From Armatimonadota bacterium (GTDB taxonomy: Bacteria; Armatimonadota; Zipacnadia; JAUWAU01): a stretch of 34,926 bases of DNA. A program made the translations under genes and the position numbers. The stretch is taken from the NCBI GenBank assembly GCA_030601885.1, contig JAUWAU010000049.1:1-34926 (forward strand). Direction: 5' to 3'. The notes below the pieces were generated by a model, which saw only the letters and a list, made by a program, of their open reading frames with translations, was not told the origin of the DNA and ran no database searches. This document shows, in pieces, positions 16,693-23,622 of this stretch (position 1 is the first letter of the stretch; each line of letters begins with the position of its first letter).

Positions 16693-17715
16693 TTACGGGT
16701 TGCCCTTCGCCTCCCGCGTGCCTGACCGACCCCGCGACACGCTGTACGTCCCCGCAAACCCCACTACCGCCAGCCCGACGGCAGCGGCAACCGCGCCCGC
16801 GGAGTACCCCCGACGGCCCCGGGTCTCCCAACTCGCCCGGATGTGCTCGGCCAGATCCGCGTCGGTCGCTTGCTCGACGCCGGCAATCCGCCAGCTCGCC
16901 GCGAGCTCCCGCAGCTCCGCCGCGGGCCGCCTTTCCAGGGCCCTTTCGCTCGGCGTCCGCCCGAACGGCCACAGCCCCAGCACCGACCCCAGCAGAATGC
17001 CGAGCAACACGCCGACGGTCACTCGGTGGTGGCGCCGGAGCAGGTACTTCAGCAGGTTGGAGAGCCCGACGATCCCCAGCACCGCCCCGATGCCCACCGG
17101 AACGATGATCCGCAGGTTCAGATCGGAAACCGCCCCGACCACCCGTTCGTACTGGTCCATCACCAACAGCATGTAAGAGCCGGAGATCCCCGGCAGCACC
17201 ATCGTCGTCGCGCCGACCAGCCCGTTGACGAAGTCCATCCCCATATTGTGCGGCAGGCTGCCACTCGACTTGAGCAGCACGATCCCCAGCATCAGCGCCA
17301 GCCCGGCCAACGTCGCCACCACCACGTCGGCCCGCAGCGGCCGTAGCGACCGGGCCAATAGCGGTGCCCCCCCCAACGTCAGACCGATGAATAGCGCGTA
17401 CATCGCGCTGGAATAGTGAAACAGCAGATACAGAATCACGCCGGCCAACAGCACGATGGCCCCGACCGCGCAGCCACCGACGATCCCCAGAAACACCAGA
17501 CGCCGCAACGAGAAGCGCAGCGCCGTCACGTCGGCCACGCTGTCGATGAACTCCTGGTACACCCCCATCGCCAGAATCATCGTCCCGCCCGAAACCCCGG
17601 GAATCAGGTTGGCGATCCCCATCAACACCCCGGCCGCCGCCGTGCGCAGCAGGCCGGGAGCCTTCGCTGCGGCGGGCCGGTCAGCGGCAGCGTCCGAACG
17701 CATCTGCGGGTTCAT
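16693..17715 (-). CDS. DUF368 membrane transporter (PopT-type undecaprenyl phosphate translocase)
   Basis: The protein has 340 residues and eight or more membrane helices. It has the two re-entrant signatures of the DUF368 family, NLIPGVSGGTMILAMGVYQEF (about 37-56) and VLPGISGSYMLLVMDQYERVV (about 173-193). Family members (PopT) are known to flip undecaprenyl phosphate back across the membrane for cell-wall and polymer synthesis; that role here is by homology. Unusually, residues ~251-302 form a charged soluble segment (TPSERALERRPAAELRELAA and following) between the last two helices. It has no clear operon partner and converges on the 34-residue peptide gene. Confidence 0.88.
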   Translation of the reverse strand: MNPQMRSDAAADRPAAAKAPGLLRTAAAGVLMGIANLIPGVSGGTMILAMGVYQEFIDSVADVTALRFSLRRLVFLGIVGGCAVGAIVLLAGVILYLLFHYSSAMYALFIGLTLGGAPLLARSLRPLRADVVVATLAGLALMLGIVLLKSSGSLPHNMGMDFVNGLVGATTMVLPGISGSYMLLVMDQYERVVGAVSDLNLRIIVPVGIGAVLGIVGLSNLLKYLLRRHHRVTVGVLLGILLGSVLGLWPFGRTPSERALERRPAAELRELAASWRIAGVEQATDADLAEHIRASWETRGRRGYSAGAVAAAVGLAVVGFAGTYSVSRGRSGTREAKGNP

Positions 17716-17803
17716 GGCGGCGGAATGTATGCGGCCCCCACCCGGATGTCCACGTAGCCGTCCGCGGTTATACTGCCGTCCGCGGTTGCGTTAGCCCGTA
17801 TAT

Positions 17804-17970
17804 TTCACGAACCACAAAGACGCCAAGACACAAAGGCCCATACCATAGAAGTCTTGGCCCGGAGTGAGACGCGTGCCGGAGAAGACAGGCTGTCTCAGGG
17901 CTTTGTCTTTGACAAAGGGCGGATCGCCCGGAAGAACGCGGTTCCTCTTCGTGCCTTCGTGTCTTGGTGC
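17804..17970. repeat. Intergenic element with CCAAGACAC-type inverted arms
   Basis: The left arm includes ccaagacacaaaggc (17823-17837) within a longer cacaaagacgccaagacac tract. The right arm gccttcgtgtcttgg (17953-17967) is its reverse complement with one mismatch. The centre (about 115 bases) has no gene but includes the small hairpin gacaggctgtc. The 306-base gap between DUF368 and the AMMECR1 gene is mostly this element. Confidence 0.6.
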
Positions 17971-18021
17971 TGAAAGATCGGGGTTAGCGCGTCTGGACGA
18001 GGCCCTTCAGATCGAGGCGAT

Positions 18022-18588
18022 ATGCCCATGACCGACACCCAGCCCAGCCCCGGATCGTGGCCGGCCTACGCCCGGCTGGTCATCGAGCAGGCCATCCGCG
18101 AAGACGACCCCAAAACTATCAAGCCCCCGCCCAGCGGCTCACAGCCCTTCGGCGGCGCGTTCGTCACCCTGCGTATGTTTGGCAGCCTGCGCGGGTGCAT
18201 GGGCACGCTCGACGCGGACCAGCCGCTGGCCGAAGCGGTTTGCTACGCCGCCGTCAACGCGGCCGTGCACGACCCGCGCTTCGCCCCGGTCACCCCGGCC
18301 GAGCTGCCCGACGTCACGATCGAGGTCTCCGTCCTGTCTCCCCCGTGGCCGATGGGCAACCTGGACGATCTCGAGCTGGGTAAGCACGGCATCATCGTGC
18401 GCGGTGGTGCCCGCCGCGGTCTGTTCCTGCCGCAGGTGGCCACCGAGTACGGCTTCGACAAGGAGACCTTCCTCACCCGTTGTTGCGGCGAAAAAGCCGG
18501 CCTGAAACCCGACGCCTGGCGCGACCCGACCACCGAGGTGCTGCTGTTTACCACCGAGGTGTACAGCGACGCGGCGCAAGACGCGTAG
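18022..18588 (+). CDS. AMMECR1-domain protein (AmmeMemoRadiSam protein A type)
   Basis: The protein has 188 residues, nearly all one AMMECR1 domain. The signature LRGCMGTL is at residues 56-63, and RGLFLPQVATEYGFDKETFL follows in the C-terminal half. Homologues occur with a MEMO-like dioxygenase and a radical SAM enzyme as the AmmeMemoRadiSam set, thought to act in a modification pathway that is still uncertain. Neither partner is in this window. ATG 18022 follows gagg by 5 bases; ATG 18028 is an alternative. Cytoplasmic. A perfect GC-rich palindrome follows the stop. Confidence 0.9.
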   Translation: MPMTDTQPSPGSWPAYARLVIEQAIREDDPKTIKPPPSGSQPFGGAFVTLRMFGSLRGCMGTLDADQPLAEAVCYAAVNAAVHDPRFAPVTPAELPDVTIEVSVLSPPWPMGNLDDLELGKHGIIVRGGARRGLFLPQVATEYGFDKETFLTRCCGEKAGLKPDAWRDPTTEVLLFTTEVYSDAAQDA

Positions 18589-18592
18589 CGGC

Positions 18593-18610
18593 CCCCGACG
18601 TACGTCGGGG
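18593..18610. terminator. Perfect palindrome after the AMMECR1 gene
   Basis: The 18 bases ccccgacgtacgtcgggg are self-complementary and begin 5 bases after the stop. The hairpin is strong but has no U-tract. The rest of the gap to 18836 shows no gene. Confidence 0.4.
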
Positions 18611-18836
18611 TGCCCGGCCGTCCGAACAGAGCCGCGCCCGTAAGGAAGCGGCCAGCCCCGCGGGGTAGGCCGGCGGCAGGGAGGTCGGCGAGCTACCCTC
18701 CCCCTTTTTCGGCCGAAGGGTTCAGTTTTCAGGCTTCAGGATGTGGGAGCGGCTGAAGGCACGGCGACGATTCGGTCGGAGAATGGAGCGATATCGTCGA
18801 GGTGACGGTGCAGGGGTGACGCTTGGGCAGAATCTA

Positions 18837-20570
18837 CTAGAACCAGTTCAATTTGGCCAAGCCAGCTTCAAACTGGGATGAAACTTCTTCAAACCGAGCA
18901 TACGATCCACGAAACAGCCCGGCTCGAAGAGGAGGCCACTCGTCTCTCTCGCGCTTCACCTCGTCAAGCAATTCCTTAAACGGATTCTCATCTCGCATGC
19001 CGTATTTCCAGCCAAAGCGTCCTATAGGACCCCAGGAACGGTCCTCGAGGTCGACGTGACTCAGGGCATAGAGTATTTCAAATCGATCAAAAAGATACTC
19101 GTACCGATTGCCAAGAAAGAGAGCATCTTCGAGGATTGGCTGCATGCGAGTAAAAAGGTACTCGCTTTGCGGGGTATACATTTTCGACAAATCAGGGAGT
19201 AGTTTGAAGGCGTCGCTTCGTTTGAGCTCGAGCATCGCGCGGACGGTCGCTTGGAGTACAGTTGTACGCTCCGCGCGCTGATGGTGTCGGACTTCGGTAC
19301 AGAAGAGTGATCGCAGTGTGCGGTAGTTGTCTCCATGGATTGCAGCGATTCCAGTCCCGTACATGGCAAGCAGCATGGGATACCAACGGAGGCTCAACCA
19401 AAGAACAAGCCCACCCTTGGCTTCTATTTCTCCGGCCAGTACGTGACCAATCTCACGAACAACGGATTGCTGCGTTTCGTCAGCCCATTGTCCGATTACG
19501 ATCCCGATTTGCAGGAGAGTTGCCACAGACTCTTCGTACGCCCGTAAGCGTGCCGTCAAATCATCAGCGCTTGGACTGCTTCCTTGGATCGGAAATCTGT
19601 CCTCACTGAGGCGCTGGCGCACTGCGCGCAGTTCACCTTTCACGAGCTCATGTAACTTGATGCGGTGCTGTGGTGCGGAAAGATACTCCTTAACCCGCTC
19701 AAGAGGTGAGCCAGGCGCACTCACCTGGTCTGGGGCATGAAGATGTGCGGGGACTTCGATCAGAATGTCGTCCGCGTCTTTCCTTTTGCCTGGGTCAGCG
19801 TCAACTTCCGGGATCGTGAAAAACAGATCACCGTCCCCATCAAGGTACCCATAATGGGGCGTCTGCCGAGAGTGCGGATCTCTGCCAACTCGGTCGTAGA
19901 CATACGGCATTACGACGTTGGCACTAAGCAACCCACCGGTAGTTCCGACAGCGCCTTCTAAGGCATCGAGGAGGTGGCCGGTAAAAATCGAGTGTCCGTC
20001 CCGAGGACCGCCGCTGTCCGCTACCAGTTCATCAGCCTTGCCGGCGGTCAGTACCTGACGCGAGAAACGCGATAGCATGTCACGCACGAATCGGTTACTT
20101 CCTGGGGCCAGCCCGCGCATCGCCAGCAAGCCACCATAACACGCATCCATGATGAACAGCAGGTGCTTGGCTGGAATGACGTTGGAGGTGCTCACCAGCT
20201 CCTCCCAAGGCAGCAACGTCGACGTATCATCGGTTTTGCCAGCGACCGGAACCAAATAACCCGCTTCACGACGGTAGCCGGGCACCGTGTGGCCATGCCC
20301 AGCATAGAACACAATGACGCGGTCCTCCGCGACCGTCTTTTGAACGAATTGGGCCATCCCTTTTCGAATCTGCTGGAGCGTCGCACGCGCGTCCAGCAAG
20401 AGGGTCACATTCCCCTTTGGGAAGTCGAATCGATCGACAAGTTGATCAGCGAACGCTCGGGCATCGTTGCAGGCATAGCCAAGCGGCGAGGCGTGCCGGT
20501 AGGCATCAATGCCGACGACGAGCGCCCAACTGTTCTCATACTCGGGATTGTAGCGTGAACGCTGTGCCAT
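18837..20570 (-). CDS. Caspase-like protease (peptidase C14) with long C-terminal domain
   Basis: The protein has 577 residues. Residues ~12-250 form a caspase/metacaspase domain: WALVVGIDAYRHA at the first strand, catalytic His92 in FYAGHGH, and catalytic Cys144 in IMDACYGG. Residues ~300-577 form a helical domain I do not find in ordinary metacaspases. Its WYPMLLAMYGTGIAAIHGDNY, YEYLFDRFEILYAL and WGPIGRFGWKYG stretches recall, from memory only, C-terminal modules on SIR2/TIR-type bacterial immune proteins. A plausible role is a protease effector switched on by its own sensor half. ATG 20570 is chosen because ggag lies 8 bases upstream; the frame stays open to 21017, but that part is repetitive DNA. 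No signal peptide. Confidence 0.85.
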   Translation of the reverse strand: MAQRSRYNPEYENSWALVVGIDAYRHASPLGYACNDARAFADQLVDRFDFPKGNVTLLLDARATLQQIRKGMAQFVQKTVAEDRVIVFYAGHGHTVPGYRREAGYLVPVAGKTDDTSTLLPWEELVSTSNVIPAKHLLFIMDACYGGLLAMRGLAPGSNRFVRDMLSRFSRQVLTAGKADELVADSGGPRDGHSIFTGHLLDALEGAVGTTGGLLSANVVMPYVYDRVGRDPHSRQTPHYGYLDGDGDLFFTIPEVDADPGKRKDADDILIEVPAHLHAPDQVSAPGSPLERVKEYLSAPQHRIKLHELVKGELRAVRQRLSEDRFPIQGSSPSADDLTARLRAYEESVATLLQIGIVIGQWADETQQSVVREIGHVLAGEIEAKGGLVLWLSLRWYPMLLAMYGTGIAAIHGDNYRTLRSLFCTEVRHHQRAERTTVLQATVRAMLELKRSDAFKLLPDLSKMYTPQSEYLFTRMQPILEDALFLGNRYEYLFDRFEILYALSHVDLEDRSWGPIGRFGWKYGMRDENPFKELLDEVKRERDEWPPLRAGLFRGSYARFEEVSSQFEAGLAKLNWF

Positions 20571-20653
20571 GATCGTCACTCCGCGGCGCTGTCTCATGTT
20601 AGCTCGCGGATTCCGATCTCGCCACGCATGTCGGATCATCGACAGCCGTGTAG

Positions 20654-20672
20654 GTCGGGTCATCGACCCGAC
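20654..20672. repeat. Intergenic palindrome gtcgggt-catcg-acccgac
   Basis: A 7-bp stem with a 5-base loop, upstream of the caspase gene. It belongs to the repeat-packed spacer 20571-21248, which has no credible gene of its own. Three copies of a 19-21-base ccgggggcttcccc unit follow at 20701-20760. Confidence 0.5.
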
Positions 20673-20815
20673 AATCTTCTCGCCTGTCCGCGGATCGCCT
20701 CCGGGCTTCCCCGGATGGTCCGGGGGCTTCCCCGCGTGATCCGGGGGCTCCCTCCGATCCCGGCGCGGCTTCGCCGGCTCGTCACGTGCGGGCACCGGAC
20801 CACTCCCGGATCGCA

Positions 20816-21025
20816 GCGGACCCTCCGCTGAGGGCGGCGGGGCGTTCGCGGAAGGCAGCGGACCGTCCACTGAAGGCAGCGGACCGCCCACTGAGGGCAG
20901 CGGACCGTCCACTGAGGGCGGCGGATCACCCACTGATGGCAGCGGATCGTCCACTGAGGGCGGCGGACCGCCCACTGATGGCAGCGGATCATCCGCTGCC
21001 AACCGGGGATCGGCCACTGAGGGCG
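20816..21025. repeat. 21-bp tandem array, ten units
   Basis: Ten consecutive 21-base units follow the pattern gcgga-y-c-rtcc-actga-gggc-r. The middle units differ from one another by only a few bases and the outer two or three are decayed. Because 21 is divisible by three, the array is open on both strands, giving seven-residue repeats such as PSVDGPL on the minus strand, in frame with the caspase gene. The good ribosome site at the caspase ATG 20570 argues that the array is not translated. It lies between divergent genes. Confidence 0.85.
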
Positions 21026-21248
21026 GGGAGTGCCCCGAAGAGGTCCGCCAGCAGCGCGATTACCGGACGTTGGCGGTTCGGGGCAGCGTGACGGTCTTGC
21101 GGGAGAAAGGGGGCGATTCGGGCCTCACGGCCGCCCGCTTGGCACTGTACCGGACGTGTCGGGGAGCGTATCATAATTTCGGAGCGGAACAGCGCCCCCC
21201 GGGGCATGTCGCGCCGGGGATGATTCAAACTAATCCGAGGAGCAAACC

Positions 21249-21917
21249 ATGGCAGCCGACTACATCCCCGGAGCGGACGGCGAGTTTGACGCCTGGCAGG
21301 ACAATTTCATCACGTACGCCAGCGCCAACGCGGCGGCGCTGGGGCTCGACCCGCTGATCGACATTGCGCCGCTGACCGCGGCGCAGACCACCTGGACCAC
21401 CGACCGCGCGGCCAACACCGCCGCCCAGGCCGCGGCCGAGTCGGCCCGGCAGGCCAAGGACGCCGCCCGCGGCGGGTTGGAAGGCGTCATCCGGCCGCTG
21501 GTCGCGCGCTTGCAGGCCAGCAGCGCGGTGGACGACGCCGAACGGCAGGCGCTGGGCATCACCGTGCGCGACATCATCCCGACGCCGGTCGAGCCGCCGA
21601 AAACAAGGCCGGTCGTCAGCGTGGACACCAGCGAGCGGCTGCGCCACACGATCGGCTTCGCCGACGAGGCCACGCCCACCCGCAAGGCCAAACCGGCCGG
21701 CGTGCGCGGCGCACAGATCTGGGTCAAGATCGGCGACCCCGCTCCGGTGGACCCCAGCGAACTGACGTTCCTGGCGACCGACACGCGCACGCCCTACGTA
21801 GCCGACTTCGACGGCGCCGACGCGAACAAGGTCGCGCACTACATGCTCCGCTGGGAATCCACCCGCGGCGAGCCCGGCCCCTGGAGCGAGACCGCCAGCG
21901 CGACGATTGGGGCGTAG
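21249..21917 (+). CDS. Conserved hypothetical protein, 222 residues, helical N-terminus and beta C-terminus
   Basis: The N-terminal half begins MAADYIPGADGEFDAWQDNF and continues as an Ala-rich helical region (RAANTAAQAAAESARQAKDA). The C-terminal half reads like an Ig/fibronectin-type beta sandwich (IWVKIGDPAPVDPSEL, then HYMLRWESTRGEPGPWSETA). I recall related proteins in planctomycetes and Bacteroidota, often in several copies per genome, with no known function. There is no signal peptide. Gaggag at 21237-21242 lies 6 bases before the ATG. TATCAT at 21169-21174 could be a -10 box, but no good -35 is visible. A relic of a second copy lies at 22215-22250. Confidence 0.8.
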   Translation: MAADYIPGADGEFDAWQDNFITYASANAAALGLDPLIDIAPLTAAQTTWTTDRAANTAAQAAAESARQAKDAARGGLEGVIRPLVARLQASSAVDDAERQALGITVRDIIPTPVEPPKTRPVVSVDTSERLRHTIGFADEATPTRKAKPAGVRGAQIWVKIGDPAPVDPSELTFLATDTRTPYVADFDGADANKVAHYMLRWESTRGEPGPWSETASATIGA

Positions 21918-21950
21918 GGTCAACACGATCCAACACGAAAGGCGGCAAGC

Positions 21951-22193
21951 ATGGCCTTGAAAGAGCTCACTTTAGACCAACTGTTTGACACGAACGGCAA
22001 CATGTTGCCTGAGTGTTGCCAAAGACGCGGCAAACGCGCGACGCCCGGCCCCCACGCGTTTCTGAGCGGCCAGAACATTCCCGACGCCGAGCGCACGGGG
22101 CACTTGGACACGCTGAACAACGGCGGTTGGCGGATTGACGACACGGACGACTCCTATTATTGCCCTTTCTGCGTGGCTGCGATGCCTTCCTAG
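21951..22193 (+). CDS. Small Cys-containing protein of unknown function, 80 residues
   Basis: The protein begins MALKELTLDQLFDTNGNMLP. It carries Cys-Cys at residues 22-23 and CPFC at 71-74, which could together bind one zinc. Aaagg lies 8 bases before the ATG, which makes translation likely. It follows the 222-residue gene by 33 bp on the same strand. I do not recognise a family. The DNA just after its stop (22215-22250) matches the end of the 222-residue gene, so this small gene may have been inserted between, or have replaced, copies of that family. Confidence 0.65.
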   Translation: MALKELTLDQLFDTNGNMLPECCQRRGKRATPGPHAFLSGQNIPDAERTGHLDTLNNGGWRIDDTDDSYYCPFCVAAMPS

Positions 22194-22214
22194 CGCCGAT
22201 GGCCACTCCAGCCG

Positions 22215-22250
22215 TAGAGCGAAACGGCCAGTGGCACGATTGGGCCGTAG
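22215..22250 (+). pseudogene. Relic of the 3' end of a second copy of the 222-residue gene
   Basis: Reading in frame from 22218 gives SETASGTIGP and a TAG stop. The end of the intact gene reads SETASATIGA and TAG. The similarity continues a few bases past the stop (taggatca against tagggtca). The codon before the relic is TAG where the intact gene has TGG, so the copy is dead. Further upstream the match fades. It suggests tandem duplication of that family followed by loss. Confidence 0.6.
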
Positions 22251-22309
22251 GATCAGAATGGCGAATGATCATCCGCCAGACGCGGGAAGACACAACGTAG
22301 GGGCCACAC

Positions 22310-22945
22310 ATGAGTGATAAGGGAAATGAGCGATACTGGGTAGGTAATAAGGACACCTACCGGAACATCCGATTGGTGAGAGCGCCGCTCACATTCGGGC
22401 ATTCTCAATTCCGCTTCAAGCCCGAAAAGTCAACCACCTCCACGAACGACGCGAAGCCGAACGACTCGAAGGAGTCGGGGAAGACGAACTTCCCCAAACC
22501 GCTTTTTGAGCCCGCCGGGGGGGAGATCGACAAGGCGATTAAGGCGATGCACAAGTGCCTTGAACCTGAACTATTTGCGGAGTTCCCCACCCTTAAGACC
22601 GTCACGGATACCGAGGGCAAGTTGCTCAAGGTTCTCGTCCTTCGTGCCAGCGCCACAGAAGACGTTGATGACGAGTTGAAGATCCACTTGGTGCCGTACT
22701 TCGACTCACATCACAAAGCCTGTCAGAAGCGCTTTGAGCGGCGCCATCAGGTGCTGCCGGGAGAGCTGGGCGGGATGCTGGGCTGGCTCGGAGAGGTGGA
22801 AGATACGGTGGACAAGTGGGAAGTCGATCATCCACGCGAGGACCGCCTCAATAACTGGGCAGACAAAACGCTTCGCCTGACCGAACTCGCAGAAAAACTG
22901 CATGACGCTTGGGACGCGCTGGCGAACTCGGCGTCCACTGGCTGA
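22310..22945 (+). CDS. Hypothetical protein, 211 residues
   Basis: The protein begins MSDKGNERYWVGNKDTYRNI. A low-complexity Ser/Thr/Lys/Asn linker (residues ~43-60) separates a short N-terminal part from a hydrophilic, mostly helical C-terminal part rich in His, Trp and acidic residues (YFDSHHKACQKRFERRHQVL, then WEVDHPREDRLNNWADKTLR). It has no signal peptide or membrane helix. Agggg lies 6 bases before ATG 22310. Codon use is less GC-rich at the start than in the neighbours, a weak sign of foreign origin. I recognise no family. Third plus-strand unknown gene in this block. Confidence 0.65.
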   Translation: MSDKGNERYWVGNKDTYRNIRLVRAPLTFGHSQFRFKPEKSTTSTNDAKPNDSKESGKTNFPKPLFEPAGGEIDKAIKAMHKCLEPELFAEFPTLKTVTDTEGKLLKVLVLRASATEDVDDELKIHLVPYFDSHHKACQKRFERRHQVLPGELGGMLGWLGEVEDTVDKWEVDHPREDRLNNWADKTLRLTELAEKLHDAWDALANSASTG

Positions 22946-22968
22946 CAAAGCAGCGGCGCAATCACTGC

Positions 22969-23622
22969 TCACAGAGCAGTGCCACATCTGCCTCGTTGCC
23001 TGAATCCTGAACCCTCACGCGCGGGCGGGACGCTCGCACTCCCCGTCACCGACGAGACGCCGATGCTCCCCATCCTGAACCCCGAACGCTGAACCCCGAA
23101 CCCTCCGTCGTTGGTTCGCGGGCGAGACGCCCACGCTACCCACTGCCCGCTCGACGGGATGCGCATCAGCTGGATGTTGCCCTTGGCGTTGAACTGGTTA
23201 GTCGGTTCGAACCCGAGTGACTCATAGAAGCCGCGCGGGTCGCCGGTACTCATGTCAAGTTTCGCGCGCACTTCCCGTGCGCCGCTTTGGGAGACCAGTT
23301 CCTTGCCGATGCCTAGTCCCCGGTAGGCTGGATGCACCAAGGCGTTGAGCAGACGGGCACCGCGCGTGAGAATGGCCACGCCCACGAGGATGCCGTCTAT
23401 CTCCGCGACGAATACCTTGTGGTGGCGGCCCTTCAGAATGTCCTCGAGCTGGCCGCGCCGCAGGAAATAGTCCTTACGCAAGACGGTATCAAAGAAGAAG
23501 CACAATGGGACGAGGTCGCCGGCGGCGGATGGACGGACGGTGAGCGCGGCGGGCTGCGGTCTCGGAACGCCGTTTCCCTTTTCCGGGGACTGCGCGACAC
23601 GCGTACTGTGAGACGCACTCAT
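22969..23622 (-). CDS. GNAT-family N-acetyltransferase with repeat-derived tail
   Basis: The protein has 217 residues. Residues ~25-155 form a GNAT fold, with the acetyl-CoA loop VHPAYRGLGIGKELV (96-110) and the C-terminal GFYESLGFEPTNQF typical of the family. Substrate unknown. Its ATG (23620-23622) overlaps the TGA of the portal-like gene as ATGA, with ggaaggg 7 bases upstream, so the two are translationally coupled. Residues from ~160 (WVAWASRPRTNDGGFGVQRS and onward) are not family sequence. They come from intergenic repeat DNA read through after a lost stop. The domain is secure; the natural end of the protein is uncertain. Confidence 0.82.
   Translation of the reverse strand: MSASHSTRVAQSPEKGNGVPRPQPAALTVRPSAAGDLVPLCFFFDTVLRKDYFLRRGQLEDILKGRHHKVFVAEIDGILVGVAILTRGARLLNALVHPAYRGLGIGKELVSQSGAREVRAKLDMSTGDPRGFYESLGFEPTNQFNAKGNIQLMRIPSSGQWVAWASRPRTNDGGFGVQRSGFRMGSIGVSSVTGSASVPPAREGSGFRQRGRCGTAL
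23000..23145. repeat. Intergenic-type repeat tract read as the GNAT tail
   Basis: On the plus strand the tract contains gaaccctcacgcgcgggcgg, then two rounds of ctgaaccccgaac-like units and two near copies of gggcg-gacgc-c-acgct. These motifs are common in planctomycete spacers as I recall them. The tract overlaps the last ~55 codons of the GNAT gene. Confidence 0.5.

Noticed and set aside
20571..21017. N-terminal extension of the caspase protein through the 21-bp array
   Set aside because: The frame is open, but a good ribosome site precedes ATG 20570 and the extension is translated repeat and palindrome DNA. Kept as a finding about the array, not as the gene start.
20816..21025. CRISPR array
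   Set aside because: Units are contiguous 21-mers without unique spacers, and no cas gene is present.
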